Translations under genes and position numbers: made by a program | Notes under the pieces: model-generated | The model's input: the letters and a program-made list of their open reading frames with translations, nothing else | The model's database searches: none | What the model was told of the DNA's origin: nothing | Shown: one piece after another, positions 15,501-24,417 of the stretch | Numbering within the stretch: the first letter of the stretch is position 1 | How the letters are laid out: every line of letters starts with the position of its first letter | Assembly (NCBI GenBank): GCA_002887195.1 | Contig: PJAB01000328.1 | Coordinates: 1 to 29,587, forward strand | Length of the DNA: 29,587 nucleotides | Direction of reading: 5' to 3' | DNA from: Chrysochromulina parva | Lineage: Eukaryota > Haptophyta > Prymnesiales > Chrysochromulinaceae

Positions 15501-18500
15501 AGGCCGCCATCGGAGCATGCCTACGCTCGGTGCTCCGCGCGCCCGAGCTGCACGCGCTGGGGGCGAGCCTCGCTCGCTGGCGCGTGGGCGTCGAGGAGCT
15601 CGAGGCGAGATTGGGACGATCTCCGCGCGAGATGATGCTCGGCGCTGTGTGCCGTTGGCGCGTCGCGGTGGGCGGTCTCGGCGCTTACCTCGGCGCTCAT
15701 CTCGGCGCCTCGGGCGCCCTTGGGCTACCAGGCCTCACGCTGCTCCGGTGCGTCTGGCACGACGTGCGCACGGCCCTGCGCTCGGATGCCGAGCGCCAGC
15801 AGCGGCGTCGTGCGCTACGGAAACGACAAGGCGCCGTCATGGGCGGGGGCGCCCTCATGGGCGGAGGGCCCGCGGCGCGCGCCTCGCTGACGCGCCTGGG
15901 CTTCTCGCGCTGGAGGCGCCGTCTCGTGCGCCTGCATGCTCAGAGCATCGTGGACGCGGAGCTCGGGGGGCGCTCCATTGCGTTTGGCGCTCACCAAGGA
16001 CGACGCACCGGCGCTGTGAATGTGAACAGGACGGGCGGCGGGAGATCTCGGGAGATCTCGGGCCTCGACAGCGGCGCTGTGAATGTGAACAGCGCTCGAG
16101 GCCTTTGGCGGCGCTGGGCGGCGCGCGCTGTGAATGGCGCATCCGGACGCGGCGCACTCGTCCGAGGCGCCGCCGCGTGGCAGCGCAAGGCGAGTGCCCT
16201 CGGCTTACGCTCGCTCGAGCTCGCCAGCCGGCGAATGCGCGTCATCCAGGCGTCCAAGGCGCACGCGAGTGCCGCCGCCCTCGCCCGAGCCTGGCGAGGT
16301 CTCTCCATCTGGCTCCCCGAGATCGCGCACTCGGCGATGGCGCTCGCCGCGGCGCGAGGGGCGTGGCGGCGGCGGGCACTTGGCGGCACTTGGCGCAGCT
16401 GGCTGGCGATGGCGGAACGGCGGCGGCAGCGGGAGCAGCGGGTGCAGCGCGAGGCGGAGGCCGAGGCGCACGAGGCCGCGCGAGTGCGCGGCCGTGCGGG
16501 GGCGCTCCTCTTGGCCGCGCAGGAGGCCGAGGCGGAGGCGGAGGCGGAGGCGGAGGAGACTGCGGCTGCGGCCGCGGCGGCGGTCGCGGCGGCCGCTGCG
16601 GCGCACCGTCGGCTCCAACTCGAAGAGGAATCGAAGCTGGCGGCGAGGGAGCATGCGAGCGCGCAGCAGCGAGCGGCGAGGGAGGAGGCGGCGAGGCAAG
16701 AGACGGCCAGGCAAGAGACGGCCAGGAGGGAGCTCAGCCTGCGTCGTGAGCGCACCGCCGCCGCCACCTCGCCGCCCCCACCGCCTCGCGCCGCTCACGA
16801 CGGCGCCTCTCCGACTCATCATCTTCGAGATCTGCCGCCCATGACGGCGCCCTCACTGCCGCCCACGACAGCGCCCTCACTGGCGCGAGTCACATCCCCC
16901 CGTCGCTCTCGCGACCTGCCGCCCACGACTGCGCCCTCGCCTTCGCCGCGGCCCTACGCTCGGCAGAGCCTCTCGCCGCCCTCTCACCGCTCACCACCGC
17001 CCACGACCACGACGACGACGATGCTGCCCCCCGTGACGAGCGCCGCACCGGGCGCCGTACCGGGCGCCGTACCGGCAGGTGGGCCACCAGTGGTCCAAGG
17101 CGCCGTGCCGGGCGCTACCGTCCTCGGGCGCATGATCGAGGCAGTGCCGCTCCATGCGGCGGCCGACGCCGCCACATGGGCGCAGGCGGACGAGTGGACC
17201 AAAGCGGCCGCAAGAATCCGTGCAGACGAGTGGTCACGCGCGAACGAAGCGCAGAAGCAGGCGGTCGCGCAGGCGGCGGCGCAGGCGGCGGCGCAGGCGG
17301 CGCGCGCGTACCCACATGCGGAGGCGGAGGCGCGCGACGCTGAGTATCATTTGCGATGTGACGAGATGAAGGTCGCCGATGGCGCGAGAGCGAATGCGAT
17401 CCTGAATGCCTCTGTGCGCTGCGCTGTGGCGCCCGAGGCGGCCGCCGAGACGGCGCCCGAGACGGCGCGTGCCCGCCGTCGCGCCGAAGCGATCGCGATC
17501 CGTGAAACGGAGGCACTCGAGAGTGCTCGCACCGCCATGATCGTCGCCGACGCGCGGCGCGCTGCTGAGGCGGCTGAGGCGGCCCACGTAGCAAGGGTCG
17601 AGCGGGCCGCGCGTGCTGCCGAGGCCGCGGCGCGAGCTCAAGCGAGCACTCTCGCGGCGCGTGCGCCCGATACGGCGCTCGGCGCGGAGGCAGCGGCTCG
17701 GCTAGCGGCGGATACCGCCCGGCTGCGTGCCCACGCGCACGCGCACGCCAGCCGCTCGCCGCCCTACCAGCCGCCCTACCAGCCGAGGCAGTCCCCTCAA
17801 TGGGCCGTCTATTCACACGTCCATTCACACGCGAGCCTCGAGCCCCCTCAGTGGGCCGTCTGGGCGGCCAGCGGCGCGGGCGGCAGGTTCGGCCCCGGCG
17901 CCGGCGTGCACGCCGACGGCGGCACGCCTCTGCCCGAGCGCCGTCCCGAGCGCGCGCCTCCGATGGCCCCGGGTGCGATTGGGGCAGGGCTGGGCGCTGG
18001 GCTGGGCGCTCGGGACGGCGCTGGGCTGGGCGCGTTCAGCGGCGTACCGGTACCAACGGGCGGCAGGGCGGCTGGAGTCTCGTTGGAGGAGTCCAAATTT
18101 GGGAGCTTGGGTGGCGAGGCGGCACGACTCGCTCAGCACTGGTGCGACCTGGCGATGCTAGAGGCCGAGGCGAGTGTGCAGAGGCTCCATGACCCTGGCG
18201 CTGCCGCGGCACTCTCTTCGCTCTCGCCGCCCGCACCCTCGAAGCTCGACAACATCTCACCACCCGTGCCGCCGCCCAGTGCCATTCCTCCAACGCCGAC
18301 GCTACCGACCGCACCGCCCAGTGCACTGTCGGTCCAGACGCCCACCACGACGCCGCGGGCCACCCCTCTGACCCCCCCCCGGCTAGCGCCCACCACGGCG
18401 CCGCGGGCCACCCCTCTGACCACCCCCCGGCTAGCGCCCACCACGGCGCCTACCGCCCGCCCGGGGTTGCGCCGGAGCGCCGTCACGACGCACCCACCGT

Positions 18501-19108
18501 CCCGATCTCCCCACATCTCCCCATCTCCCCACGGGGTACCTGCCGTGGCCACCGCCGCCGAGGACGAGGCGACAGCGCGTGCGAGCGGCGGCGGCGGCGG
18601 AGGCGGCGGAGGCGGCGGAGGCGGCGGCGGCGGCGTGACCCCACGGGCCAGCTCGCCACGTGTGGGAGGAGCAAAGAACACCGCCGCGCTCAGTGCGCAG
18701 CCAGCCGCTCCGACAATGACGAAGCACAAGCCGCTCGGGACGGCGCTCAATAGCCGCACCAATGTTGGCGCTCGGGACGGCGCGATCGACGGTGCTTGCG
18801 GTAAGCTGGAACCGGCACCAACGCCACGCGCTGCGCAGCCGTCGTTCTGGCAGCCAGCTGCGGGCACTCCGGGTGTGCGTCCCCAGGTCGCCGTGGGCAC
18901 TCCGGTGGGGGCCCCCATCTACGCCATCGCCGCAGATCCGGCCCTTGCCCGCGGCTCGTCCGCACCGAGCGTTTCGTCAAGCGTTTCGTCAAGCGTTACG
19001 TCCGGACCGAGCGAGGCGCCGCTCCCTCGCTCCAAAGCGCCTCCTCCAGCGATGCCAGCAGCCACAAAGTCTGTCTCGCGCTCCGGCCCGCTGCGGTGGA
19101 GCAGGTGA
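12563..19108 (+). CDS. Giant Ala/Glu-rich coiled-coil protein with Trp-centred repeats
   Basis: From ATG 12563 the frame gives 2181 residues; an in-frame ATG at 12434 would add 43. Residues 1-45 (MMSIEHLTTSQLQAILFTRG...) resemble a SAP/LEM-like helix-turn-helix, weakly. Residues about 149-953 are an Ala/Glu/Gln/Arg heptad-rich rod, predicted coiled coil. Residues about 996-1290 contain repeated Trp-centred helices (LGASLARWRVGV, MLGAVCRWRVAV, RLGFSRWRRRL, LVRGAAAWQRKA, ARAWRGLSIW and others), reminiscent of SFI1-type centrin-binding repeats; an earlier copy, LLGALCAWQMSV, lies near residue 100. A charged helix, a Pro/Ser/Thr-rich stretch (nt 16750-17130), a second Ala-rich helix (nt 17135-17760) and a Pro/Gly-rich tail follow. 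I infer a cytoskeletal or centrosome/basal-body scaffold. Unspliced introns inside this low-complexity frame cannot be excluded. Confidence 0.7.
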   Translation: MMSIEHLTTSQLQAILFTRGIELPAVTQPLPFYIQKAKDVGVTEVPLLDLATLKPPPAASTQSSASSSAAMIKMTASASGRVVLERLLLHRRDHLLLGALCAWQMSVQAKIAADTLYERLMVRYEHEASLEDRVEEIEGSLSPMKRGAAAAAVAEAERRHVAALEALRSEAEVEKAAALAAAAAEARAEAEARVVEATATAQSRTAAAESQLAEMVAKAAAEVAAAEVAAASNAAATTEAAIAAAKAAAEAAQSELEKLLESSAAAAAREAALATALEEARQQAVRQAAQLSAELSVAVERADAHAAQQQALVTALETQQKASAAALAEAVEAAVEATRAQEQRAAMAALETKLELARQEHASAVSSAQAAALAAALETARVDTQRAVELAAAEAARRAAEQASAVASAQQEAAVAAAVAAAIEKVESRMREEAISEQSRMREEAISEQSRMRQEVAAAAEAAAEAAEAAATAAAADKSAALAAAAAVADEERRAAVGAAVEAAVAAAMGSAEGAVAAAATQARIEAISEQSRMREEAISQARIEAAQAQAQAAEAQAEASSARAAAQAAQADAAAALERARTADETLRAAQAARETAEDAQLAAENAQLAAEVALESAEAARERAEVARAQAQSHLDAAVAAQQAAATEHTLALAAWQAREATLDTARVAALERVGELERQIEKQALEHTQQHRVLLEQQQQQQQQLAAALAQVEAAQAQLAVAREEAQAAAEAATAKRLVTLAEQLAAAQADTDAAKAEAIASAEAASTAAAELQQLKEAVCEQNRGPAVGVTTAEVQSAAAVAAEARAAAAEARVAEAAELARSEAELERGMRRAAEERARVAEERASAAEAAEAAGALLAQAHCDLDLDLDLAQSRPISTNLDLGLAQASLTSPQKEALAKSRIEAEVVRRVEAEVTKRMAEIEVEIEAEVTKRTATAEAIASAHAGPAPGTARHVVAMTSAGLGAELRASSRARQAAIGACLRSVLRAPELHALGASLARWRVGVEELEARLGRSPREMMLGAVCRWRVAVGGLGAYLGAHLGASGALGLPGLTLLRCVWHDVRTALRSDAERQQRRRALRKRQGAVMGGGALMGGGPAARASLTRLGFSRWRRRLVRLHAQSIVDAELGGRSIAFGAHQGRRTGAVNVNRTGGGRSREISGLDSGAVNVNSARGLWRRWAARAVNGASGRGALVRGAAAWQRKASALGLRSLELASRRMRVIQASKAHASAAALARAWRGLSIWLPEIAHSAMALAAARGAWRRRALGGTWRSWLAMAERRRQREQRVQREAEAEAHEAARVRGRAGALLLAAQEAEAEAEAEAEETAAAAAAAVAAAAAAHRRLQLEEESKLAAREHASAQQRAAREEAARQETARQETARRELSLRRERTAAATSPPPPPRAAHDGASPTHHLRDLPPMTAPSLPPTTAPSLARVTSPRRSRDLPPTTAPSPSPRPYARQSLSPPSHRSPPPTTTTTTMLPPVTSAAPGAVPGAVPAGGPPVVQGAVPGATVLGRMIEAVPLHAAADAATWAQADEWTKAAARIRADEWSRANEAQKQAVAQAAAQAAAQAARAYPHAEAEARDAEYHLRCDEMKVADGARANAILNASVRCAVAPEAAAETAPETARARRRAEAIAIRETEALESARTAMIVADARRAAEAAEAAHVARVERAARAAEAAARAQASTLAARAPDTALGAEAAARLAADTARLRAHAHAHASRSPPYQPPYQPRQSPQWAVYSHVHSHASLEPPQWAVWAASGAGGRFGPGAGVHADGGTPLPERRPERAPPMAPGAIGAGLGAGLGARDGAGLGAFSGVPVPTGGRAAGVSLEESKFGSLGGEAARLAQHWCDLAMLEAEASVQRLHDPGAAAALSSLSPPAPSKLDNISPPVPPPSAIPPTPTLPTAPPSALSVQTPTTTPRATPLTPPRLAPTTAPRATPLTTPRLAPTTAPTARPGLRRSAVTTHPPSRSPHISPSPHGVPAVATAAEDEATARASGGGGGGGGGGGGGGGGVTPRASSPRVGGAKNTAALSAQPAAPTMTKHKPLGTALNSRTNVGARDGAIDGACGKLEPAPTPRAAQPSFWQPAAGTPGVRPQVAVGTPVGAPIYAIAADPALARGSSAPSVSSSVSSSVTSGPSEAPLPRSKAPPPAMPAATKSVSRSGPLRWSR
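13846..13921 (+). repeat. 33-bp tandem repeat coding SRMREEAISEQ
   Basis: Copies start at 13846, 13879 and 13912 (third partial). A related dispersed copy occurs at 14139-14181, flanked on both sides by a caggcgaggatagA-type word. All keep the reading frame of the coiled-coil protein. Confidence 0.9.
14660..14683 (+). repeat. CAG repeat (polyglutamine) in the coiled-coil gene
   Basis: About eight CAG codons in a row encode a Gln run inside the coiled-coil rod, a likely length-variable microsatellite. Confidence 0.85.
15167..15232 (+). repeat. Short tandem repeats gacctc and caatctcgac
   Basis: Four gacctc units (15167-15190) are followed by three tandem caatctcgac-type units. They encode DLDLDLDL and a short Ser/Thr/Asn stretch that interrupts the Ala/Glu rod. 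Confidence 0.85.
16010..16092 (+). repeat. 20-bp direct repeat, 63 bp apart, in the Trp-repeat region
   Basis: The sequences 16010-16029 and 16073-16092 are identical and encode GAVNVN; between them is a tandem pair of ggagatctcg (16041-16060). This looks like a small local duplication within the coding sequence. Confidence 0.8.
18587..18634 (+). repeat. Polyglycine microsatellite (16 Gly codons)
   Basis: GGC/GGA codons in an unbroken run encode 16 glycines in the C-terminal tail of the giant coiled-coil protein. Confidence 0.95.
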
Positions 19109-19590
19109 AAGATGACTCGCCGCGCGCTCACGGACCACGGCGCACGGGGGATGCCGCCCCGATACTTAGCGAGATGGCAGATGCTTAACGTACGTGGCTG
19201 TGCCGCACAAGTGAAGATAACCCGCGACCCAGACCTCGATTAGCGATTAGGGACCCACAGCCAAACCCAAAGTTTCAGCCGTACACCCCCGTACACCCGG
19301 CTCAGTGGTACTGGTAATGTACGGTAGTGCATTATATTTTAGGCGGCGGTATATTCGATTCGGCGGTGCGCTTCGGTTCTCAATGTGAATGTCAAATTGA
19401 CCGCCCATACGATACATAGAGGTTATATGACCGCTTTCGACGATAGTCGAGGTACTCGACTAGAGATGGGCATTCGTATCTCGCATCGACGCAAGGGAGA
19501 GCCCGGAAATCTATGTGTGTGCCTGCGGCGACCGCCTTGGCAGTCGCTTCGGCCTCCGCCTGCGCCTTCTCAGCAGCTGCCTTCGTTGGC
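19109..19590. other. Convergent intergenic region, giant coiled-coil / polycystin
   Basis: The 3' ends of two genes face each other across 482 bp. A gtacaccc pair (19281-19288, 19291-19298) and an AT-richer patch (19316-19365) are visible. A plus-strand open frame from 19385 runs into antisense polycystin coding sequence and is not supported. No gene is seen. Confidence 0.45.
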
Positions 19591-22500
19591 CTATGACTTT
19601 GACTTGAGCTTTGACTTCAGCTTTGACTTCAGCTTTTCGTCAAACACCTCGACGTTCATGGCTGCTCCGAGCTGCAGCCGCCTGATATCCTCAGCGGCCG
19701 ATTCGGCCGGGGCCTGCGGAGTGTCTGGACGAGAGGTCCCTGTAAACGGGACGGAACGGATGAAGCCGTTCAAGAAGTTGTCGATCTTGCGAATGAAAGT
19801 GCGGAATCGATTATCTTCGTCGTCGCTATCCGAGCAACTCGAAAGCTCTTCGAGCCATTCCTCCAGGGTGGTGTTGTCCTTTTCTACTGGCTCGCTTTTC
19901 TCGTTCGTCCCAAGGTTGATGGGTGCGAATCTTGTGTCTTTCTTCTTGCCTCTGGCGAGAAGTCGCAACCTGCGAACACTCGATAATCTACCTAAAGACG
20001 ACTTTTTTCTGCCTTTCTCGAGCAGCGCCGGATCGAGTTGGTCCGCTTCGTGTTGCGATTCTTCTTCCTCTAGCAGCTGATATTCTTCAAGAGCTTCGAT
20101 GAGCTTCATGAGCTCGAAGTCCGTCCTCCTCGAGAACTCGGCAGTGGTACTCTTTTGGTCTTTGAGTGCTTTTGCGATCCTCGCCAGGGTCTTCCTGCGC
20201 TCTATGCGTCTTTCCCTGCGCCGTTGGAGAAGAACTGTGGCGTGAGACCAGGCTTCACCTTCGATGGCGACGATGACGGCCGTGCCAAAGAAGAAGAAGA
20301 TGATTACCAAAGCCAAGTAGAAGAGGATGCCCGACAATTGCTCACCAATTCCCTGGGTCGACAGCTCGGACAGAAAAAGCTTGAGTACTGTCGCATCGCC
20401 GATGATGATTTCCAAGAAGGAGTAGAAGGATGATGGAGATACGATCTCGGTATAGTAGTCGGAGGAACGGGATGTGCCAAAAAGCAAGCTACCGATGATC
20501 AGGAACGCGAACATCAGGTGGACGAGCATGACAAAGAGCGCGGCTATGAGGGGCGCCGTTGACTTCAGCGCTGTCAGGCGGACGCGAATCTCCATGCGCA
20601 AAATCATGAAGCTCACGCTGCGGACGAGCGCGCAATAGAGTGCGAAGCTGAGGAAGGCGCGCAGTAGCATTTCCGAATCGGCCATCGGAGAGAGGTCCAC
20701 AAAGTTCCGATTGTCAAAAGTGCCCTTCGCTTTGATGAGGTTCCGAACCGTGTCTTGATGGGCAAAGAAGGACGCTCCCGCCCCTACGAAGAGCACCAGC
20801 TGGCAAATGTCGGAAACCCAATACGCAATACGCACGGAGCGCTCCATGCCTTCCGGATCACTCGATCGCGCGGCTAGGAACCTGAGCAAGGCCGATCCAC
20901 TCCTTGCTCCACTGACGGGATCAAGAATATCGGCAGCCAAGGGGTCGAACGTCGCGATCATGTCGAAGTACGGTTCCTTGCGCAGTCGGAGCCACATCTC
21001 GTGTAGCACCTCCACGTGGCGAAGGACGAGAAGGACCGCGTAGACACCGCCCATCCAGTAGACAACGCTGTTATAGGTCGGAAGGGCAAATGTTGTCCAC
21101 ATGACATCACCGCCCCTCAGCTCTAACGTGTGCTCGCATGCCGTGCGAGTCCTCTGCTCGGGACGCACCGTGCCGAAGTCGTTGACTTCAAATATGATGT
21201 CGGTGAAGATGAAGCACCCCGTTTGAGGATTGAACGTCTGCATGCGAACCACAACGGACAGAGTGTCCTCATCGATCCAGTCGCCATTGATGAGCTCTCC
21301 GATCGCCTTACGATAGTCCGCAGCCGCCCAGATGTCTCGAATATAGCCACCTGGTCCGTAGCAGGTTTGTAAGTACGAGCTGACTGTGCAGATGGGGCCC
21401 TGGTTCGCGTCGCCACTGGGCGTGAACGTGAAGCCCGCTGAAGCAAGATCGAGATTAGCTCGCGCGTAGGCGTTCCCATAAGTGCCACTGTGCCGACGTT
21501 GCCTATCTGTGCATCGAGGTGTCTGCGCCGTCTTCCATCTGTCCACGCCCAGCAGCGAGCGGAGAATTTCGAGGGAGGACCTCAAGGTGCCGTTCAACGA
21601 GGATTGCGTGTCTTCCTCTTCGTCCGAGAAGCTGCGCGACCATCGCGCAAGACCAACGTTAATCGGGTCGTGGTTAAGTTCCGAACAGCTCTGCCTTGTT
21701 CTACGCTCCTGGAACAGCCGCAGCGGGTTGATCATGTTGTTGGTCATGCCAACGATTCCGGTGAGGTTGATCGACTCGTTGCCCCAGTAGCTGCCGAGAC
21801 GCACAGGGTCGATGAGGCAGGCGTCTGTGAGTCTTGGACATCCTAGCCATGGAGATGCCCAGGGGCATGCATGCAAGCCACATGCACATGCGCATGCTCC
21901 TTCCGCGCATGACCCACAACGCGACTCACTCGATAGCTTTGCCCCCATAGTGGCATCGCGGGGCAAGGACCTCCATGAGATAGAACTGGATGTACGCTTT
22001 GATGCCGCCAAGGGTCTTGACTTTGCCGAGGGTGAACAGGTTCGGGAAACCTTCCATCGAGTAGTGGTGCCAGGTGCCGAGTGCACCTATGAACGGGAAG
22101 GCCGTGAAGCCGTCGCCCAGCTCCGACCATCTTCCGGGGAGGGGGAATCTTCGCTCGAATTCCTCGTGGACTCCGAAGTCGTCGAACCCATGTTGTGTGA
22201 AGGTGCCGTTGCGATCGAACGGCCAGAGGGTGTTCAGTAAGCCCATAGCTGTTAGCGAGGTGAGCTCGCCATAGAGGTACTCCCCGGCACTCAAGAAGTC
22301 GGCTGCGATGGGGTCTACGTAATCCGACCCGATCCGAGCCACTCTCTCGCAATGTGGGCCCCATAAAGCCGCGTATGCCACTCTGTTGTCCGGGTCAAAG
22401 GCAGACAACTCTGTGTAGAACGCGGTCTGATTGCTCAATTTATTCTGCGTGTAGATGCGAAACGCCTCGTAACGTTGCTCGGTACTCGCCTGCAGGTAGT

Positions 22501-23881
22501 TGAACATCCCGCTTTTCAAGGGTCTCTGCATCGCGTTCGCCTGGCATCCGGGGGCGATGGGTCCAATGAGTTCGTGATTGCAAGCGGGAGTGGCATGGAG
22601 CGCAAATAAGCATGGCGCTCGAGCAAAAGCTGCATGAGCTCTACTCAGACAGAGCCTTGCGTCGCCGTCGGCAAAGCAGAGACGCTTGCACGCGAGATGC
22701 GGGGCGGGGCGCACCGTGAAGTATCCGCGAGTCGGATCGAAGCACATCATGGCCGCAAACAAGATCGTGAAGATGTAGTGGCATACGGCGCGCAGCCCTA
22801 GCTTCCTTTGCCATCGGCGTCGCAAACGATTTATGAGGACGTTTCGGATGATCTCGGCGCGATCATGCGAAGTGACGTACTCCTTCTTGTCTTCAGGGAT
22901 CTCCTCTTCTTCCTCCTGAATAGCTGGCACAGCAGACGCCCGAATCTGGAGGGCTCGCTTGTTGGCTGGCAAGGCGGAGAGCGTCTCATTGACAAAGGCC
23001 TGGGGATTGTAGACCTTGATGTTGGCCATATCCCAGCACCGAATCTCTTCATTTGGGTTCATGGGGTTCTTAATCCGCCAGTAGCGGCGCGCATCCTTGG
23101 CGACGTCGCCGAATGTATACGACTTGGTGACACGAAAGACCACCGAATCGAACGAGCTGGCGCTCTGACTTGTATGCTCGTCGGTCGCCCAGTGCACCTG
23201 CACGCTCTCAAGCCCTCGTGCCTCGATTTCTGGAACAGGAAGAAGCCGTGCATGCGAGCCTGAAGCCGTGCGCACCTTTCTGCCGCGTCGGACGGCCTGT
23301 ATCTTGGTGGCTGCAGCCTGCTCCTTGGGTGAGTAGATTTCCAGATGGGTGCCGTGTTCATATTCCCACCGCTCGATCGCTTCGTGCACCACATGGCGAG
23401 CGGCCTCGATATTCACCTGTGAGACTGAGTGCTGAGCTGCTGCTAGCAGCTCACCCTCGATCTCGGTCTCGTTGAACGGTGGTTCTTTAACCTGAGCGTT
23501 GTTGGGCATGTATTCGATCGCCTGACGAGAGATTTCCTTCAGGCGCTGCTCAATATTTTTATTCCTGAGGTCCGCCGCTGCTGCGAGTGCTACTGCTTGG
23601 ATAGGGACGAGCTCTTCGAGGACGCCGTCCAACGATTGCATGAACGATTCGCGGAGCGGGATTTGGTCCACCGTGATCAGCGGAGCTACGTAGTGCTGCT
23701 TTTGGATCATGGCCAGCTCTTGCGACACCTGCTCAAACTGCTTGCGCACGACTTCGCGCTGCGCGCACGCCGCCTGCAGCCGCTGCTGCTCCGCCTCAAA
23801 GATTCGCCGCTGCTGCTCCCTGATGAATGCAGCGACTTCCTTGTTGGCCGGCAACTTTTCCGGCAGATCGAAGTACGGCAT
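19591..23881 (-). CDS. PKD2: Polycystin-2-like TRP channel (two exons)
   Basis: Joining exon 1 (23881-21930) to exon 2 (21832-19591) gives 4194 nt and 1397 residues. Order: N-terminal coiled coil (15-60), an IQ-type calmodulin motif (AAATKIQAVRRGRKVR, 189-204), a first membrane helix (366-381), then a large extracellular region. The part at about 666-900 matches the polycystin (TOP) domain: GIVGMTNNMINPLRLFQ, CYGPGGYIRD, NGDWIDEDTLSVVVRMQTF, and CFIFTDIIFEVNDFG. Helices S2-S6 follow at about 906-924, 986-1006, 1038-1062, 1076-1103 and 1151-1174, with a pore IIGD at about 1127. The tail is charged, with a helical stretch and a terminal KLKS repeat. Family members are nonselective, Ca-permeable channels of cilia or endomembranes. 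Cys-rich residues 390-450 could be an unrecognised in-frame intron. It is divergent from the MAPKK gene. Confidence 0.88.
19594..19637 (-). repeat. 12-bp repeat coding KLKS at the polycystin C-terminus
   Basis: Three near-identical 12-bp units just before the stop encode KLKSKLKSKLKSKS, giving a basic tail end. Confidence 0.85.
21833..21929 (-). other. Predicted 97-nt spliceosomal intron of the polycystin gene
   Basis: Exon 1 reads to a TGA inside a consensus donor, A|GTGAGT (donor G at 21929). The polycystin domain resumes in another frame after an AAG acceptor ending at 21833. This junction keeps the phase (GA plus A makes one Glu codon) and the total is divisible by three. Other AG sites (for example near 21843) do not restore the frame with this donor. 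The upstream pyrimidine tract is weak, so the exact acceptor is less certain than the donor. Confidence 0.7.
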
Positions 23882-24417
23882 GCGTTAAGATGCGCGGGAG
23901 CGCGGCGGTGGCGCTCGGAGCATGGGACGCACGACAGAATGAGCTGTGAGCGTACTTCCAAATTTGGGAGACGCTCGTGCAAGCAAGATGCGCGCCGCCC
24001 GTCGCGCTTATTAGTCGCGTGACGTGCTGCTGCTGTTCAACACAACGCGCGCGCGCACACACTCCGGACGTGAGAGAGGAGGTCGCGCGTCGTATGTGGC
24101 CATGCGTGGATAGGGTTGTGGTTGTAGGTGGTTTTGCGGGTTTCCGGAACCTTACCGGAACCGCGTCGACAATGCGCGTCGAGAGCTCGAGACTCGTGTC
24201 GACCGCCTTTTATACGCGCCGCCCAGGTGCGCCCGTCGAGCGGCGCTTCGGACGTTGTTGTAGCTTAGGATCGGGTAACTGTTTGATTGACTCATGCTGA
24301 CCGACTGGAACTTTCATGAACTTTGAACTTTGAGTTCGTCCTTGTTGTGAAGTGTGCAAGTAAATCCATGAAACCGCTTTTCTCCCAGCGCGGCGGCCGC
24401 ATTTTTTCTCACCCCTC
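23882..24417. promoter_or_regulatory. Divergent upstream region, polycystin / MAPKK
   Basis: The 536 bp between two divergent start codons holds a tttata word at 24208-24213 in the MAPKK direction and an imperfect palindrome of ccggaa words at 24136-24163 (ccggaacc twice in direct order, with gcgg/ccgc ends). Short open frames here have no domain. Promoter function is inferred from orientation. Confidence 0.4.

Noticed and set aside
15163..16749. 528-codon plus-strand frame rich in Arg and Gly
   Set aside because: A shifted frame of the giant coiled-coil gene; the other frame carries the Trp repeats and continues for 2181 codons.
19385..20080. 231-codon plus-strand frame
   Set aside because: Mostly antisense to the polycystin C-terminal tail; Ser-rich with no domain.
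19591..22086. Polycystin as two separate genes or a frameshifted pseudogene
   Set aside because: The halves join by a consensus GTGAGT donor and an in-phase acceptor, and all channel elements are intact, so a spliced gene is simpler. The first 85 codons of the right-hand frame (22086-21832) are not coding in that frame.
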